The notes beneath the pieces were generated by a model. The model made no database searches. It was given only the letters and a program-made list of their open reading frames with translations, and was not told the DNA's origin. 64,000 nucleotides of DNA, taken from Collimonas sp. OK242. GTDB taxonomy: Bacteria; Pseudomonadota; Gammaproteobacteria; Burkholderiales; Burkholderiaceae_D. This document shows, one piece after another, positions 49,964-59,679 of the stretch. Positions within the stretch are counted from its first letter, which is position 1. Each line of letters opens with the position of its first letter. Made by a program: the position numbers and the translations under genes. The stretch spans positions 62,001 to 126,000 of the forward strand of contig NZ_FNOR01000002.1 of the NCBI RefSeq assembly GCF_900107095.1, read 5' to 3'.

Positions 49964-51674
49964 GCGAGCCTCAATGAAAAATAACGGTAGGTACCTATAT
50001 CCAATGAAGCCGATCATCGCAGCCATGCTGCTCAGCTATCCATCCTTCGCTGCTTTTGCGGCCGATCAGGTGACTCCGCCCGGTGCCGGCTCGATACTGC
50101 AGCAGATCCAGCCGCTCAAGCCGGCGCTTCCCTCGTCGACGGGAACCGGCCTGACCATCGAACGGGAGGGCGGCGCCCAGCAGCCGGCAGGTGCGGCGTT
50201 CAGCGTCACCAGCATACAGCTGTCCGGCAATACCGCGTTCGATACGGCAACCCTGCATGCGCTGGTGGCCGACGCCGAGGGCAAGAACCTCACTCTGGCC
50301 CAACTCAGCGAAGTGGTTGCGCGCATCACCGATTATTACCATAGCCACGGCTACCCGCTGGCGCGCGCCATCATCCCGGCCCAGACCGTTCAAGGCGGCG
50401 TGGTGAAGGTGATGGTGATCGAGGCCCGTTACGGTCAGATCAAGCTTGATAACCGCAGCCGGGTGAGCGACGCCTTGCTGCAGCAAACCTTGTCTCCTTT
50501 GCAGGCCGGGCAAGTGGTCGCCCAGGCCGGGCTCGATCGCACGCTGCTGCTGGCCTCGGACATTCCGGGCGTCGCTGTCAGCGCGGTCCTCAAACCGGGT
50601 GAAGCAGTTGGCACTTCCGACCTGCAGGTGCAAGCCGACCCGACGGCACAGGTCGCCGGCAATGTCATGGTGGACAATTTTGGCAATCGCTATACCGGCC
50701 GGGCTCGCCTCGGCGCTGCCGTGAATATCTTCAATCCGCTGCACCATGGCGACGTCATCAGCATCGGCGCCCTGACTAGCGGCAGAGACATGAATTACGG
50801 CAGCATTGCCTATGAAATCCTGCTCAACGGCCTGGGTACGCGCATGGGCGGCTCCTATTCGGCCTTGCATTACATCCTCGGCGACACCCTTGGCGCGCTG
50901 GATGCGCACGGCACCGCACAGGTAGCGAGCATATGGGTCAAACACCCGTTCATGCGCACGCGCGAGGCCAACTTGTACAGCCAGATCCAGTACGATCGCA
51001 AACAACTGAACGACCGCATCGGCGTCAGCAGCATCAAGACCGACCGCCATCTGGATAACTGGAGCGCGAGTCTGAACGGCGACTGGCGCAACGGCGTTCT
51101 GGCCGGCGGCATCGGCACCTGGAATATCGGCGTTACCGCGGGACGTGTCGGCTTCGACGACCGGGCCGCGGAACTGTCCGATTCTGTCACCGCGAAAACA
51201 CAGGGCAGCTACACGAAATGGAACGGCAATCTGGCGCAATTGCAAAATCTGAGCCAGAGCGAATCCCTGTATTTCGCGCTAGCCGGCCAATGGACAAACG
51301 GCAACCTGGATCCCGCGGAAAAGATGGTCGCGGGCGGTCCTTACACGGTGCGCGCCTATGACATCGGCGTGCTGTCCGGCGATACGGGGGTCTTCGGTTC
51401 GGTCGAACTGCGGCACGAGCTCGGCCAGTTCGCGAGCGGGCGCTGGCAAGTGCTGGCTTTCGTCGACAGCGAACGCGTGACGGTCAACAAAAATCCGTGG
51501 CTGCCGGGCGACAATAGCGCGACGCTGAGCGGAGCCGGCGTCGGCATGAATTGGGCCGGGCCGGACCAGTGGCATGCCAAGCTCTATGTTGCGGCGCCGT
51601 TCGGTTCTACGCCGCGACTGATCGGCGACAATAAGTCAGTGCGCGCCTGGGCTGAAATCGGCAAGGCGTTCTAG
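49956..51674 (+). CDS. TpsB/ShlB-FhaC-type outer-membrane transporter for the repeat adhesin
   Basis: A 572-residue TpsB protein. The signal peptide includes MKPIIAAMLLSYPSFAAFAA; the in-frame ATG at 50004 may be the true start of the signal, but ATG 49956 overlaps the adhesin stop by eight bases. The POTRA region has FSVTSIQLSGNTAFDTATLHALV and ITDYYHSHGYPLARAIIPAQTVQGGVVKVMVIE. The barrel follows (NVMVDNFGNRYTGRARLG onward), with the loop-6 motif as TVRAYD instead of VRGYD. The terminal residue is Phe (GKAF). The adhesin-transporter order here is the reverse of the first TPS locus. Confidence 0.95.
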   Translation: MNKRASMKNNGRYLYPMKPIIAAMLLSYPSFAAFAADQVTPPGAGSILQQIQPLKPALPSSTGTGLTIEREGGAQQPAGAAFSVTSIQLSGNTAFDTATLHALVADAEGKNLTLAQLSEVVARITDYYHSHGYPLARAIIPAQTVQGGVVKVMVIEARYGQIKLDNRSRVSDALLQQTLSPLQAGQVVAQAGLDRTLLLASDIPGVAVSAVLKPGEAVGTSDLQVQADPTAQVAGNVMVDNFGNRYTGRARLGAAVNIFNPLHHGDVISIGALTSGRDMNYGSIAYEILLNGLGTRMGGSYSALHYILGDTLGALDAHGTAQVASIWVKHPFMRTREANLYSQIQYDRKQLNDRIGVSSIKTDRHLDNWSASLNGDWRNGVLAGGIGTWNIGVTAGRVGFDDRAAELSDSVTAKTQGSYTKWNGNLAQLQNLSQSESLYFALAGQWTNGNLDPAEKMVAGGPYTVRAYDIGVLSGDTGVFGSVELRHELGQFASGRWQVLAFVDSERVTVNKNPWLPGDNSATLSGAGVGMNWAGPDQWHAKLYVAAPFGSTPRLIGDNKSVRAWAEIGKAF

Positions 51675-51678
51675 GGAC

Positions 51679-52500
51679 TTACATCTTCTGCGGATAGTAC
51701 AGCTGGTAAAACCAGGAGCAGGCAGTTTCGATTTGCGCCTGTATGCGCGGCGGGATGTCATGCCGTTTCGGCTTGCTTATCTGCCGCGCCTGTTTGTGGC
51801 TGTATTTCATGTGGTAATGACTGTCGCTTTCCTGGATGCCTATCTGCAGGCGATCGGGATCGATTTCGAAGGGCGATAATCCTAGCCAGGAATAGACATT
51901 CGCCATACACGCCGACGGCCGTTCCATCAAGTCTTCAAACCGAATGAAATACAGGCGATCCTGCACATGTTTCGGCAAATCGGGAACCGCATGCAAGGAG
52001 ATTAACGGAGCGCCGATGGCCTTGTCTTTGGCGAACAGCATGTCGGCGCGCCCGAAGCGGTCGAAATCTGCCAGGTGATCGATGAAATCGACCAGGATCG
52101 TACGCTGGTGCTGCGCTTCTATCGATCCGTAAATTTGTCCCAGTTCGCGCAGGCACACGATCAGCTTGGCGTTCGGCTCGACATGCAGCAGCAGTTCTAT
52201 CGCGTGCAGCCATGCGCGGTTCTTGTCCACCACGGCCTTCTTGTTGCAATCATGATGCCAGCCGCGCAGAAAACCCTGCATCGCCGACGTCAGGTGGGCA
52301 TAGCTTTGCTCGAATTGATTATCCAGCTGCGACAGGAAGAAAGAATCGTCGCTGATCATGCGCCGGATTCCCAGCAAGGTATTACACAGAGGGGAACTCT
52401 GTCCTTCGCAATGAATTTCCGGATGCTGGCCCAATAGCTGACACAGCAGCGTGGAACCTGCCCTGGGTAAGCCTGTTACGCCGACGAATGCTGGAATCAT
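51679..52500 (-). CDS. Sulfotransferase (possible protein sulfotransferase) beside the TPS adhesin
   Basis: A 273-residue P-loop sulfotransferase. FVGVTGLPRAGSTLLCQLLGQHPEIHCEGQ has the PAPS 5'-phosphosulfate loop GLPRAGSTLL, very close to the GLPRSGTTLL form in protein-tyrosine sulfotransferases such as RaxST. KLIVCLRELGQIYGSIE fits the 3'-phosphate region, and RLYFIRFEDLMERPSACMANVYSWLGL is the usual family end. No signal peptide is present, so modification would happen in the cytoplasm before secretion. It converges on the TpsB gene (four bases apart) and diverges from an APS kinase, which makes PAPS. The substrate is unknown; the neighbouring adhesin is a candidate by position. Confidence 0.85.
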   Translation of the reverse strand: MIPAFVGVTGLPRAGSTLLCQLLGQHPEIHCEGQSSPLCNTLLGIRRMISDDSFFLSQLDNQFEQSYAHLTSAMQGFLRGWHHDCNKKAVVDKNRAWLHAIELLLHVEPNAKLIVCLRELGQIYGSIEAQHQRTILVDFIDHLADFDRFGRADMLFAKDKAIGAPLISLHAVPDLPKHVQDRLYFIRFEDLMERPSACMANVYSWLGLSPFEIDPDRLQIGIQESDSHYHMKYSHKQARQISKPKRHDIPPRIQAQIETACSWFYQLYYPQKM

Positions 52501-52670
52501 CAGAAATGCCCTTTGCTTTCAAATTGAATGACTGCTGGACTGTTCGTCAGATATTACCGCATCCTGCATCAATGTAACCACTGTTTGGCCATTGATATAC
52601 CGTACGCCGCGTATCATATAAGCTGCTGATGCGCCGCCATCGAAGCGCACTGTATTGCATGGAGTTTTCA

Positions 52671-53267
52671 ATGAAAAAAAACCTGACTGCGGTACCGCAT
52701 GCCTTGAATGCATCGCAGCGTGCTGCGCACTATGGCCACCGCGGCGCGGTCATGTGGCTGACTGGATTATCTGCGTCAGGCAAATCCTCGCTTGCCATGG
52801 CGCTTGAACAGGCGCTGACGGAGCTGGGATACTCCTGTTACGTACTCGATGGCGACAATATACGCAACGGCCTGAATGCAAATCTCGGTTTCAGCCCGGA
52901 GCACCGGACAGAAAACATCCGGCGCGTGGGCGAGGTCGCCGCATTGTTTGCGGATGCCGGCCTGATCTGCATTACCGCTTTCATTTCACCGTATCGTGCC
53001 GATCGCGCACGCGCCCGGCAATCCTGCGGCGACGCGTTTCACGAAATACATGTTTCTGCCGACCTGGCGACCTGCGAATCGCGAGATCCCAAGGGCCTAT
53101 ACAAGAAAGCGCGCTGCGGCGAATTGCGAGAGTTTACCGGTGTCAGCGCGCCATATGAGATACCGGAGCAGCCGCAACTTGCTATCGACACCGCTCGCGA
53201 AGGTATCGCCGCGAGCGTGACCAAGCTTGTGGCGTACGTAGTGCGCAATGTGCCGCTTGCTTCATAG
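52671..53267 (+). CDS. cysC: Adenylylsulfate (APS) kinase
   Basis: A 198-residue kinase that phosphorylates adenylyl sulfate to PAPS. Motifs: GAVMWLTGLSASGKSSLAMALE (P-loop), YVLDGDNIRNGLNANLGFSPEHRTENIRRVGEVA (the APS-binding stretch diagnostic of CysC) and LICITAFISPYRADR. DPKGLYKKARCGELREFTGVSAPYE closes the family pattern. ATG 52671 with TGGAG upstream was chosen over an ATG at 52629. It is a stand-alone CysC, not fused to a sulfurylase, and is divergent from the sulfotransferase; together they suggest local supply of PAPS for sulfation rather than for cysteine synthesis. Confidence 0.93.
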   Translation: MKKNLTAVPHALNASQRAAHYGHRGAVMWLTGLSASGKSSLAMALEQALTELGYSCYVLDGDNIRNGLNANLGFSPEHRTENIRRVGEVAALFADAGLICITAFISPYRADRARARQSCGDAFHEIHVSADLATCESRDPKGLYKKARCGELREFTGVSAPYEIPEQPQLAIDTAREGIAASVTKLVAYVVRNVPLAS

Positions 53268-53351
53268 CGTGCTTTGTAGATTGTTTCATGAGGTTTTCCT
53301 TTCGCCGATATCGAAAATGAATCTGCTAATCGTTGATTGCGGTCCAGGCGA

Positions 53352-54086
53352 TCAGATGATGCCGCCGTTGGCGCGCAGGATCTGGCCGTTGATCCAGCCG
53401 CCGTCGGCGCCGGCCAGGAAGGCGACAGCGGCGGCGATATCCTGCGGCTGGCCCAGGCGCTCAAGCGGCGCCAGCTTGGACAGGCGCTCGACCAGTTCTT
53501 GCGGTTTGCCGTTGAGGAACAGATCCGTCGCAGTCGGCCCGGGCGCCACGGCATTGACAGTGATATTTTTGCCGCGCAGCTCCTTGGCAAGAACGCTGGT
53601 CATGGCTTCCACCGCAGCCTTGGTGGCGGCGTACACGCCATAAGTTGGTTGCAGCATGCCGACCACGCTGGACGAGAAATTGATGATACGGCCGCCGTTG
53701 CGTAGCCGTTTGGCTGCTTCGCGCAGCGTGTTGAAACTGCCCTTGAGATTGATGGCGACCTGGCGGTCGAAACTGGCGTCATCGGTTTCGCCTATGCTCG
53801 CATTGACCATGATGCCGGCGTTGTTGACCAGTACGTCGACGCCGCCGAATGTCCGTTCCGCGGCATCGAACAGGGCGCGCACGGCTGCCGGGTCGCTGAC
53901 ATCGGCCTGCACCGCCATTGCCTGGCGGCCTTGTTGCAACAGTTGCTGCGCCAGCGTTTCGGCGGCGGCTGCGCTGCCGGAATAGTTGATGATCACGGCA
54001 AAGCCGTCGGCGGCCAGGCGTTGCGCGACTGCTGCGCCGATGCCGCGTGAAGACCCGGTGACGATGGCTACTTTTTGCTGGTTCAT
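53352..54086 (-). CDS. Short-chain dehydrogenase/reductase (SDR)
   Basis: A 244-residue classical SDR. The cofactor loop is TGSSRGIGAAVAQRLA, the NAG motif is VLVNNAGIM, the catalytic serine lies in NFSSSVVG, and the YxxxK motif is YGVYAATKAAV. The end reads VAFLAGADGGWINGQILRANGGII, typical of 3-oxoacyl-ACP-reductase-like SDRs. The start MNQQKVAIVTG follows a short leader with AAGGAG upstream. Substrate unknown; it stands alone. Confidence 0.94.
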   Translation of the reverse strand: MNQQKVAIVTGSSRGIGAAVAQRLAADGFAVIINYSGSAAAAETLAQQLLQQGRQAMAVQADVSDPAAVRALFDAAERTFGGVDVLVNNAGIMVNASIGETDDASFDRQVAINLKGSFNTLREAAKRLRNGGRIINFSSSVVGMLQPTYGVYAATKAAVEAMTSVLAKELRGKNITVNAVAPGPTATDLFLNGKPQELVERLSKLAPLERLGQPQDIAAAVAFLAGADGGWINGQILRANGGII

Positions 54087-54476
54087 TTGATGCTCCTTGA
54101 AGTTGCTTGAGTGTTGCAGAATGTTGCCTGAACCACCCTTGTGCTCCTGGATATCAGTTTGCCGGGCGGTGAGTACATCATGCCCGTTTGTTTTTTATGG
54201 ATAAAGCAGCGTAAATTGCCAATACTTTTCAAAAATAATCAACAATAAATCTGATGGGAACCGAGCGTGGTTTCCGAAAACCGCCGGGGCTGCTGTCCGG
54301 ATGGCTGCCAGATGCATCGCTCTCGGCGGTTTGCCGTCGAAGCCTAAGCGGGTCGGTGCGTAGACTCCAGATGGGCGCAATTAGGCGCCCACTCTACGTA
54401 TCAGTTAGGTTAATGCCTTATAGGCTTCATCAGGTCAGTTAGGTAGTCTGATAAAGTCGTCAGGACAGGAGCTAGC
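54087..54476. other. Intergenic region with a dispersed-repeat-like hairpin
   Basis: About 390 bases without a supportable gene. It holds the nested hairpin at 54359-54398 and, at about 54333-54360, a copy of a sequence that recurs near 54986-55013 (GTCGAA, CC-AAGCGGGTC, GTGC shared), so the next gene is flanked by related elements. Confidence 0.55.
54359..54398. repeat. Nested palindrome, REP-like
   Basis: Outer arms CGTAGA (54359-54364) and TCTACG (54393-54398) enclose inner arms GGGCGC (54373-54378) and GCGCCC (54385-54390) with loop AATTAG. Similar hairpins are dispersed in many proteobacterial genomes; copy number cannot be judged from this window. Confidence 0.55.
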
Positions 54477-54827
54477 ATGGCAACCGTGACATTCGATACC
54501 TTGAAATTTGTAAAGACACTGGAGGCTGCGGGCGTCCCTTTTTCGCAGGCCGAAGCGCTTTCTGATGCTGTTCGCGATTCGCATGAGGCGGCTGATGTCG
54601 CGACCAAACGTGACATTGTCGACGTAAAACGTGACGTTGACGATGTGAGGCGCGATGTAGGTGATGTGAGGCGTGATGTTGATGGTGTGCGCAAAGATAT
54701 GCAAGCGATGGAGACGCGCATTGACGCCAAGCTTGAAAAATTGGAACTGCGCTTAACTGTCAAGCTAGGCAGCATCGTTGTATGCACTCTTGGCGCTTTT
54801 ACCGTGCTGTCTAAATGGATCGCCTGA
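54477..54827 (+). CDS. DUF1640-like coiled-coil protein with C-terminal membrane anchor
   Basis: A 116-residue protein. After an N-terminal helix (FDTLKFVKTLEAAGVPFSQAEALSDAVRDSHE, the DUF1640/CCDC90 entry) comes a run of seven-residue units: KRDIVDV, KRDVDDV, RRDVGDV, RRDVDGV, RKDMQAM. It predicts a regular coiled coil. The C-terminus has one hydrophobic segment (LGSIVVCTLGAFTVLSKWIA), so it is tail-anchored. Such bacterial proteins are often found near mobile or repeated DNA, and their role is unknown. Related short repeats lie on both sides. Confidence 0.8.
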   Translation: MATVTFDTLKFVKTLEAAGVPFSQAEALSDAVRDSHEAADVATKRDIVDVKRDVDDVRRDVGDVRRDVDGVRKDMQAMETRIDAKLEKLELRLTVKLGSIVVCTLGAFTVLSKWIA

Positions 54828-54996
54828 TCAAATCTGCGTCATCATCCCGTCATTGAGCGGTTCTATCCCGGTCAAATCCTGTCAGATTTTTACTTCGTGA
54901 AATAATGCCGTTGGTACGAGGCAGCGTTCTGCATTGCGCCAGACAAGCGCCAATGCCGCAGCACTGACGTCGATCTCCGCTGCCTGTCGTCGAAAC

Positions 54997-55032
54997 CGAA
55001 GCGGGTCAGTGCCTGGACACTGACCCGCTTCG
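54997..55032. terminator. Perfect 15-bp hairpin after the MFS gene
   Basis: CGAAGCGGGTCAGTG (54997-55011) and CACTGACCCGCTTCG (55018-55032) are exact complements with loop CCTGGA. It lies about 24 bases downstream of the leftward MFS stop, with TTTC after it on that strand, so it may terminate that transcript. It shares sequence with the element upstream of the DUF1640-like gene, so it could also be a dispersed repeat. Confidence 0.6.
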
Positions 55033-55055
55033 CGATGCCGGATGGCGGGCTCCAA

Positions 55056-56408
55056 CTAGTCGCGGATTTCCAGGGCGCGATTAAGGCTGAGTGCAGCCAA
55101 CGAGCAAGCCGCGCCTGACAGCAGGTAGAAGCTGACATAGGCCAGACCGAAATGCGCTGAAAGGCCAAGCGCCACCAGTGGTGCAAAGCCCGCGCCGACC
55201 AGCCAGGACAGGTCGGAGGTGAGGGCGGCGCCGGTATAGCGGTATTTTGCAGGGAAGTTGGCGGTGACGGCGCCGGCTGCCTGGCCGTAGGACAGTCCAA
55301 GCAAGCTGAAGCCGAGCAGGATGAACGCATTTTGGCCAAAATCGCCGCCATTCATCAAGGACGGCACAAAGGCGCTCAGCACCGCGATCAGCAAAGCGCA
55401 GGTGCCAAGAGTGGTGCGCCGGCCGAAACGGTCGGCAATCAAGCCGGAAGCGATCACGCCGAGCGCCATCAGAGCCGCGCCAATGACCTGGATGATCAGG
55501 AAGTCGCTCACCGAACGCATCGAATACAGGCTGATCCATGACAGCGGGAACACGGTGACCAGGTGGAACAGGGCGTAGCTGGCCAAGGCGGCCAGGGCGC
55601 CGATGATGACATTGCGGCCTTGCGAACGCGTCATTTCCAGCGCATTGGTCGGTTCCAGTTCGCGTTCGTCGAGCAGGTGGGCATACTCAGGGGTCGACAC
55701 CAGGCGCAAGCGGGCGAACAGCGCCACGACGTTGATGGCGAACGCCACGTAGAACGGATAGCGCCAGCCCCAGTCGAGGAAGTCTTCCGTGCTCAGGTTC
55801 GATATCAGGTAGGCGAACAGGCCGCCGGCGATCATGAAGCCGACCGGCGCGCCCAGCTGGCCCAGCATGGCGTACCAGCCGCGCCGGTTCTGCGGTGCAT
55901 TCAGCGCCAGCAGCGAGGGCAGGCCATCCCAGGAGCCGCCCAGCGCTATGCCTTGGCCGATGCGCAACAGCGACAGCAGGACGATAGAGGCGAAGCCCAG
56001 GTGCTGGAAGGTCGGCAGGAAGGCGATGCCGGCCGTGGAAATACCTAGAATGAAGAGCGCCGCGGTAAGCTTGACCTCGCGCCCGAGGCGTTGTTGGATC
56101 GCCATGAACAGCACGGTGCCAAAAGGTCTTGCAAGGAAGGCAAAGGAAAAAATCACGAAGGCGTAAAGCGTGCCTTCCAGCTGCTGCTCGAACGGGAAGA
56201 AAACAGAGGGAAACACCAGCACCGAGGCCATTGCGTAGACGAAAAAGTCGAAATATTCAGACGCACGGCCGATAACTACGCCGATAGCGATCTCGCCCGG
56301 GGCGATTTTTGCATGGTCTGATTTGGCGTTTCGCGCATTACTGACGGTCGAATGCGACGAGAAATTAGCGGAAACTTCGCCATTATGGCTATGGGTGCTC
56401 GTCATCAT
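55056..56408 (-). CDS. MFS transporter of the metabolite:H+ symporter type
   Basis: A 450-residue inner-membrane protein with about twelve hydrophobic segments. The loop after the second helix reads FLARPFGTVLFMAIQQRLGREVKL, the family's RPxG...DRxGR-like motif, and the matching second-half motif is GLIADRFGRRTTLG. GQGIALGGSWDGLPSLLALNAPQNRRGWYAM is typical of the MHS (proline/betaine, citrate, shikimate) subfamily. The N-terminal ~40 residues are Ser/His/Asn-rich and cytoplasmic. ATG 56408 (MMTSTHSHNG) was taken rather than the longer frame. Substrate unknown. Divergent from the cyo operon. Confidence 0.9.
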   Translation of the reverse strand: MMTSTHSHNGEVSANFSSHSTVSNARNAKSDHAKIAPGEIAIGVVIGRASEYFDFFVYAMASVLVFPSVFFPFEQQLEGTLYAFVIFSFAFLARPFGTVLFMAIQQRLGREVKLTAALFILGISTAGIAFLPTFQHLGFASIVLLSLLRIGQGIALGGSWDGLPSLLALNAPQNRRGWYAMLGQLGAPVGFMIAGGLFAYLISNLSTEDFLDWGWRYPFYVAFAINVVALFARLRLVSTPEYAHLLDERELEPTNALEMTRSQGRNVIIGALAALASYALFHLVTVFPLSWISLYSMRSVSDFLIIQVIGAALMALGVIASGLIADRFGRRTTLGTCALLIAVLSAFVPSLMNGGDFGQNAFILLGFSLLGLSYGQAAGAVTANFPAKYRYTGAALTSDLSWLVGAGFAPLVALGLSAHFGLAYVSFYLLSGAACSLAALSLNRALEIRD

Positions 56409-56628
56409 AATATTGTCTCTTATTAGGTTTCTATTAATGGCCTTGCCAACCGGCCGTGTCGAACCCTTCCCGATGATGAAGTGCAGTCCCCGCAAATAAT
56501 GAAACTTTTAAGCTCCATTACCCTCGAAGCCCCGCACTGGCAAGGGTAGGACAAAACGTCCAATCGCCAACGCATACCAGCCAGTGTACATTATCACGAT
56601 CTGATAGCTTTGACGGTACTTTTCCCCT

Positions 56629-57567
56629 ATGGTTTCTCACATATTTCGGCGCGGATTGCTCCTCCTTCTCCTTGTTTTGTTGGCTGGTTGCAACACTGTG
56701 GTGATGAATCCATCCGGCGACATCGCCTCGCAGCAGGGCCGCCTCATCGTGGTCTCCACCATTCTGATGCTTCTGATCATCGTTCCGGTGATTGCGCTGA
56801 CGATATGGTTTGCCTGGCGCTACCGCAAAAATAACACTGCAGCACGCTACGAACCGGACTGGGATCACTCGACCCAGCTGGAACTGGTGATCTGGGGCGC
56901 GCCGCTGCTCATCATCATCGCTCTCGGCCTGCTGACCTGGATCAGCACCCACACCCTTGACCCGTACCGGCCGATATCGCGCCTGGATGCGGATCGTCCG
57001 ATTCCCGCCGACGCCAAGACGCTCACGGTGGAAGTGGTGGCGCTGGACTGGAAGTGGCTGTTCATCTATCCAGAACAGGGCATCGCTACCGTTAATGAAC
57101 TGGCGGCGCCGGTCGATATGCCGATCCGTTTCAAGATCACCTCATCCGCCATCATGAATTCCTTCTACATTCCTGCGCTGGCCGGCCAGATCTACGCCAT
57201 GCCGGGCATGCAGACTTCCCTGAACGCGGTGATCAACCGGCCGGGCGAGTACGATGGTTTCTCGGCCAACTACAGCGGCGCCGGGTTCTCGGACATGAAG
57301 TTCAAATTCCACGGCATGACTCCGGAGAATTTCGAGCATTGGGTGCAAACCACCAAGGCGGCAAGCCGCAAACTGGATCGGGCCGACTACCTGCAACTCG
57401 AGCAACCAAGCGCGAAGGAGCCGGTACGCTACTACGGCGCGGTCGACCCAAGCCTGTATCACGCCATCGTCAATCGCTGCATCGAGCCAGGCCAGACGTG
57501 CATGGACAAAATGATGGCTGCCGACGGCGGCCATCAGATGACGAACATGACGAAGCACAATGACTAA
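56629..57567 (+). CDS. cyoA: Cytochrome bo3 ubiquinol oxidase subunit II
   Basis: A 312-residue subunit II of the proton-pumping ubiquinol oxidase. A lipobox signal (LLLLVLLAGC) is followed by two membrane helices (IVVSTILMLLIIVPVIALTIWFAW; LELVIWGAPLLIIIALGLLTWI). The periplasmic cupredoxin-like domain contains EVVALDWKWLFIYPEQGIATVNELAAPVDMPI and SFYIPALAGQIYAMPGMQTSLN. The CuA cysteine ligands of cytochrome c oxidases are missing, as expected for a quinol oxidase. The ribosome-binding site ahead of the ATG is weak (only TACTTTTCCCC). First gene of the cyo operon. Confidence 0.96.
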   Translation: MVSHIFRRGLLLLLLVLLAGCNTVVMNPSGDIASQQGRLIVVSTILMLLIIVPVIALTIWFAWRYRKNNTAARYEPDWDHSTQLELVIWGAPLLIIIALGLLTWISTHTLDPYRPISRLDADRPIPADAKTLTVEVVALDWKWLFIYPEQGIATVNELAAPVDMPIRFKITSSAIMNSFYIPALAGQIYAMPGMQTSLNAVINRPGEYDGFSANYSGAGFSDMKFKFHGMTPENFEHWVQTTKAASRKLDRADYLQLEQPSAKEPVRYYGAVDPSLYHAIVNRCIEPGQTCMDKMMAADGGHQMTNMTKHND

Positions 57568-57675
57568 TCGCTTGCAATATGCGCAGGCAGCGCTCGGTGC
57601 TGCCTGCGGCGGCGCTGCAGCATGTGCTGAATGCGCGGTGGGCGCCGCGTTTCCCTTTTTCACCGGAAAGTAACG

Positions 57676-59679
57676 ATGCTAGACAATATTGATCTGACCA
57701 GGCTGATCTTCGGCCGTCTCACCTGGGAAGCCATTCCCTATCACGAACCGATCCTGCTGGCGACCTTCGCCATGGTAGCCATCGGCGGCATCGCAGTGCT
57801 TTGGGCGCTGACGCATTTCCGCCTGTGGGGCACTTTATGGCGCGACTGGTTCACCAGCATCGACCACAAGAAGATCGGCATCATGTACTGCATACTCGGG
57901 CTGGTGATGCTGCTGCGCGGCTTCGCCGACGCCTTGATGATGCGCGCCCAGCAGGCGTTCGCTTTCGGCGATTCGGCCGGCTTCCTGCCGCCGCATCATT
58001 ACGACCAGATCTTCACCGCGCACGGCGTGATCATGATCTTCTTCGTCGCCATGCCATTGGTTACCGGCCTGATGAACTACGTCGTGCCGCTGCAGATCGG
58101 CGCGCGCGACGTCGCATTCCCATTCCTGAACAACTTCAGTTTCTGGATGACCACCTTCGGCGGCGGCCTGGTCATGGCTTCCTTGTTCGTCGGTGAATTT
58201 GCGCGTACCGGCTGGCTGGCGTATCCGCCGCTGTCGGGCATTCTCGCCAGTCCGGATGTGGGGGTCGATTACTATATCTGGGCGTTGCAGATTGCCGGGG
58301 TAGGGACGCTGCTGTCCGGCATCAACCTGATTGCGACCATCGTCAAGATGCGCGCACCGGGCATGAACATGATGAAGATGCCGGTATTCACCTGGACCGC
58401 CTTGTGCACCAACGTGCTGATCGTGGCGGCTTTCCCGGTGCTGACTGCGGTGCTCGCCATGTTGTCGCTGGATCGTATCTTCGGCACCAATTTCTTTACC
58501 AATGACATGGGCGGCAACGCCATGATGTATGTCAACCTGATCTGGATCTGGGGCCACCCCGAAGTTTACATCCTGATCCTGCCGGCGTTCGGCATTTTCT
58601 CGGAAGTCGTTTCGACGTTCAGCAGCAAGCGCATCTTCGGTTATACCTCGATGGTCTACGCCACCGTGGTGATCACCATCCTGTCCTACCTGGTGTGGCT
58701 GCATCACTTCTTCACCATGGGTTCCGGCGCCAGCGTCAATTCCTTCTTCGGCATCACGACGATGATCATTTCGATCCCGACCGGCGCCAAGATTTTCAAC
58801 TGGCTGTTCACCATGTATCGCGGCCGCATCCGTTTCGAAGTGCCGATGCTGTGGACTATCGGCTTCATGATCACCTTCGTCATCGGCGGCATGACCGGCG
58901 TGCTGCTGGCAGTGCCGCCGGCCGACTTCGTCTTGCATAACAGCCTGTTCCTGATCGCCCACTTCCATAACGTGATCATCGGCGGCGTGCTGTTCGGCAT
59001 GTTTGCGGGCATCAATTTCTGGTTCCCGAAAGCGTTCGGCTACAAGCTGGATGATTTCTGGGGCAAGTGCTGCTTCTGGTTCTGGACTATCGGTTTCTAC
59101 GTCGCCTTCATGCCGCTGTACGTGCTCGGTTTGATGGGTGTAACACGCCGCCTGGGCCACTTCGAAGATCCGTCGCTGCAGATCTGGTTCCAGATCGCAG
59201 CGGTTGGCGCGGTATTGATCGCCCTCGGCATCGCCGCGTTCGTGGTGCAGCTGATCGTCAGCTATCGCAATCGTGAAGCGCTGCGCGACCACACCGGCGA
59301 TCCATGGGGTGCGCGCACCCTGGAATGGTCGACCTCGTCGCCGCCGCCAGACTACAACTTTGCGTTCACGCCGATGGTGCATGACAACGACGCCTGGCAC
59401 GACATGAAGAGCCAGGGTTACGCCCGGCCGCAAGATGGCTTTACCGCCATCCACATGCCGAAGAACACCAGTGCCGGCTTCATCATCGCCGCGCTTGCCG
59501 CAGCCTGCGGTTTCGCCCTGATCTGGCAAATGTGGCTGGTGGCCGGCCTCGGCTTTGCGGCAATGGTGGCCGCGGTCATCATCCACACCTTCAATTACAA
59601 CCGCGATTACTACATCTCGGCGGACGAAGTCGTCCGTACCGAGGGTCAACGCACACGCTTGCTGGGTAGCCATGTCTAA
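57676..59679 (+). CDS. cyoB: Cytochrome bo3 ubiquinol oxidase subunit I
   Basis: A 667-residue heme-copper oxidase catalytic subunit with many membrane helices. It has the heme-ligand region [45 protein letters not shown], the active-site [22 protein letters not shown] (CuB histidine and cross-linked tyrosine), the CuB histidines in [11 protein letters not shown], and HFHNVIIGG for heme. ATG 57676 has GGAAAG upstream; an earlier in-frame start at 57631 is unlikely. Its stop overlaps cyoC by eight bases. Confidence 0.98.
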   Translation: MLDNIDLTRLIFGRLTWEAIPYHEPILLATFAMVAIGGIAVLWALTHFRLWGTLWRDWFTSIDHKKIGIMYCILGLVMLLRGFADALMMRAQQAFAFGDSAGFLPPHHYDQIFTAHGVIMIFFVAMPLVTGLMNYVVPLQIGARDVAFPFLNNFSFWMTTFGGGLVMASLFVGEFARTGWLAYPPLSGILASPDVGVDYYIWALQIAGVGTLLSGINLIATIVKMRAPGMNMMKMPVFTWTALCTNVLIVAAFPVLTAVLAMLSLDRIFGTNFFTNDMGGNAMMYVNLIWIWGHPEVYILILPAFGIFSEVVSTFSSKRIFGYTSMVYATVVITILSYLVWLHHFFTMGSGASVNSFFGITTMIISIPTGAKIFNWLFTMYRGRIRFEVPMLWTIGFMITFVIGGMTGVLLAVPPADFVLHNSLFLIAHFHNVIIGGVLFGMFAGINFWFPKAFGYKLDDFWGKCCFWFWTIGFYVAFMPLYVLGLMGVTRRLGHFEDPSLQIWFQIAAVGAVLIALGIAAFVVQLIVSYRNREALRDHTGDPWGARTLEWSTSSPPPDYNFAFTPMVHDNDAWHDMKSQGYARPQDGFTAIHMPKNTSAGFIIAALAAACGFALIWQMWLVAGLGFAAMVAAVIIHTFNYNRDYYISADEVVRTEGQRTRLLGSHV

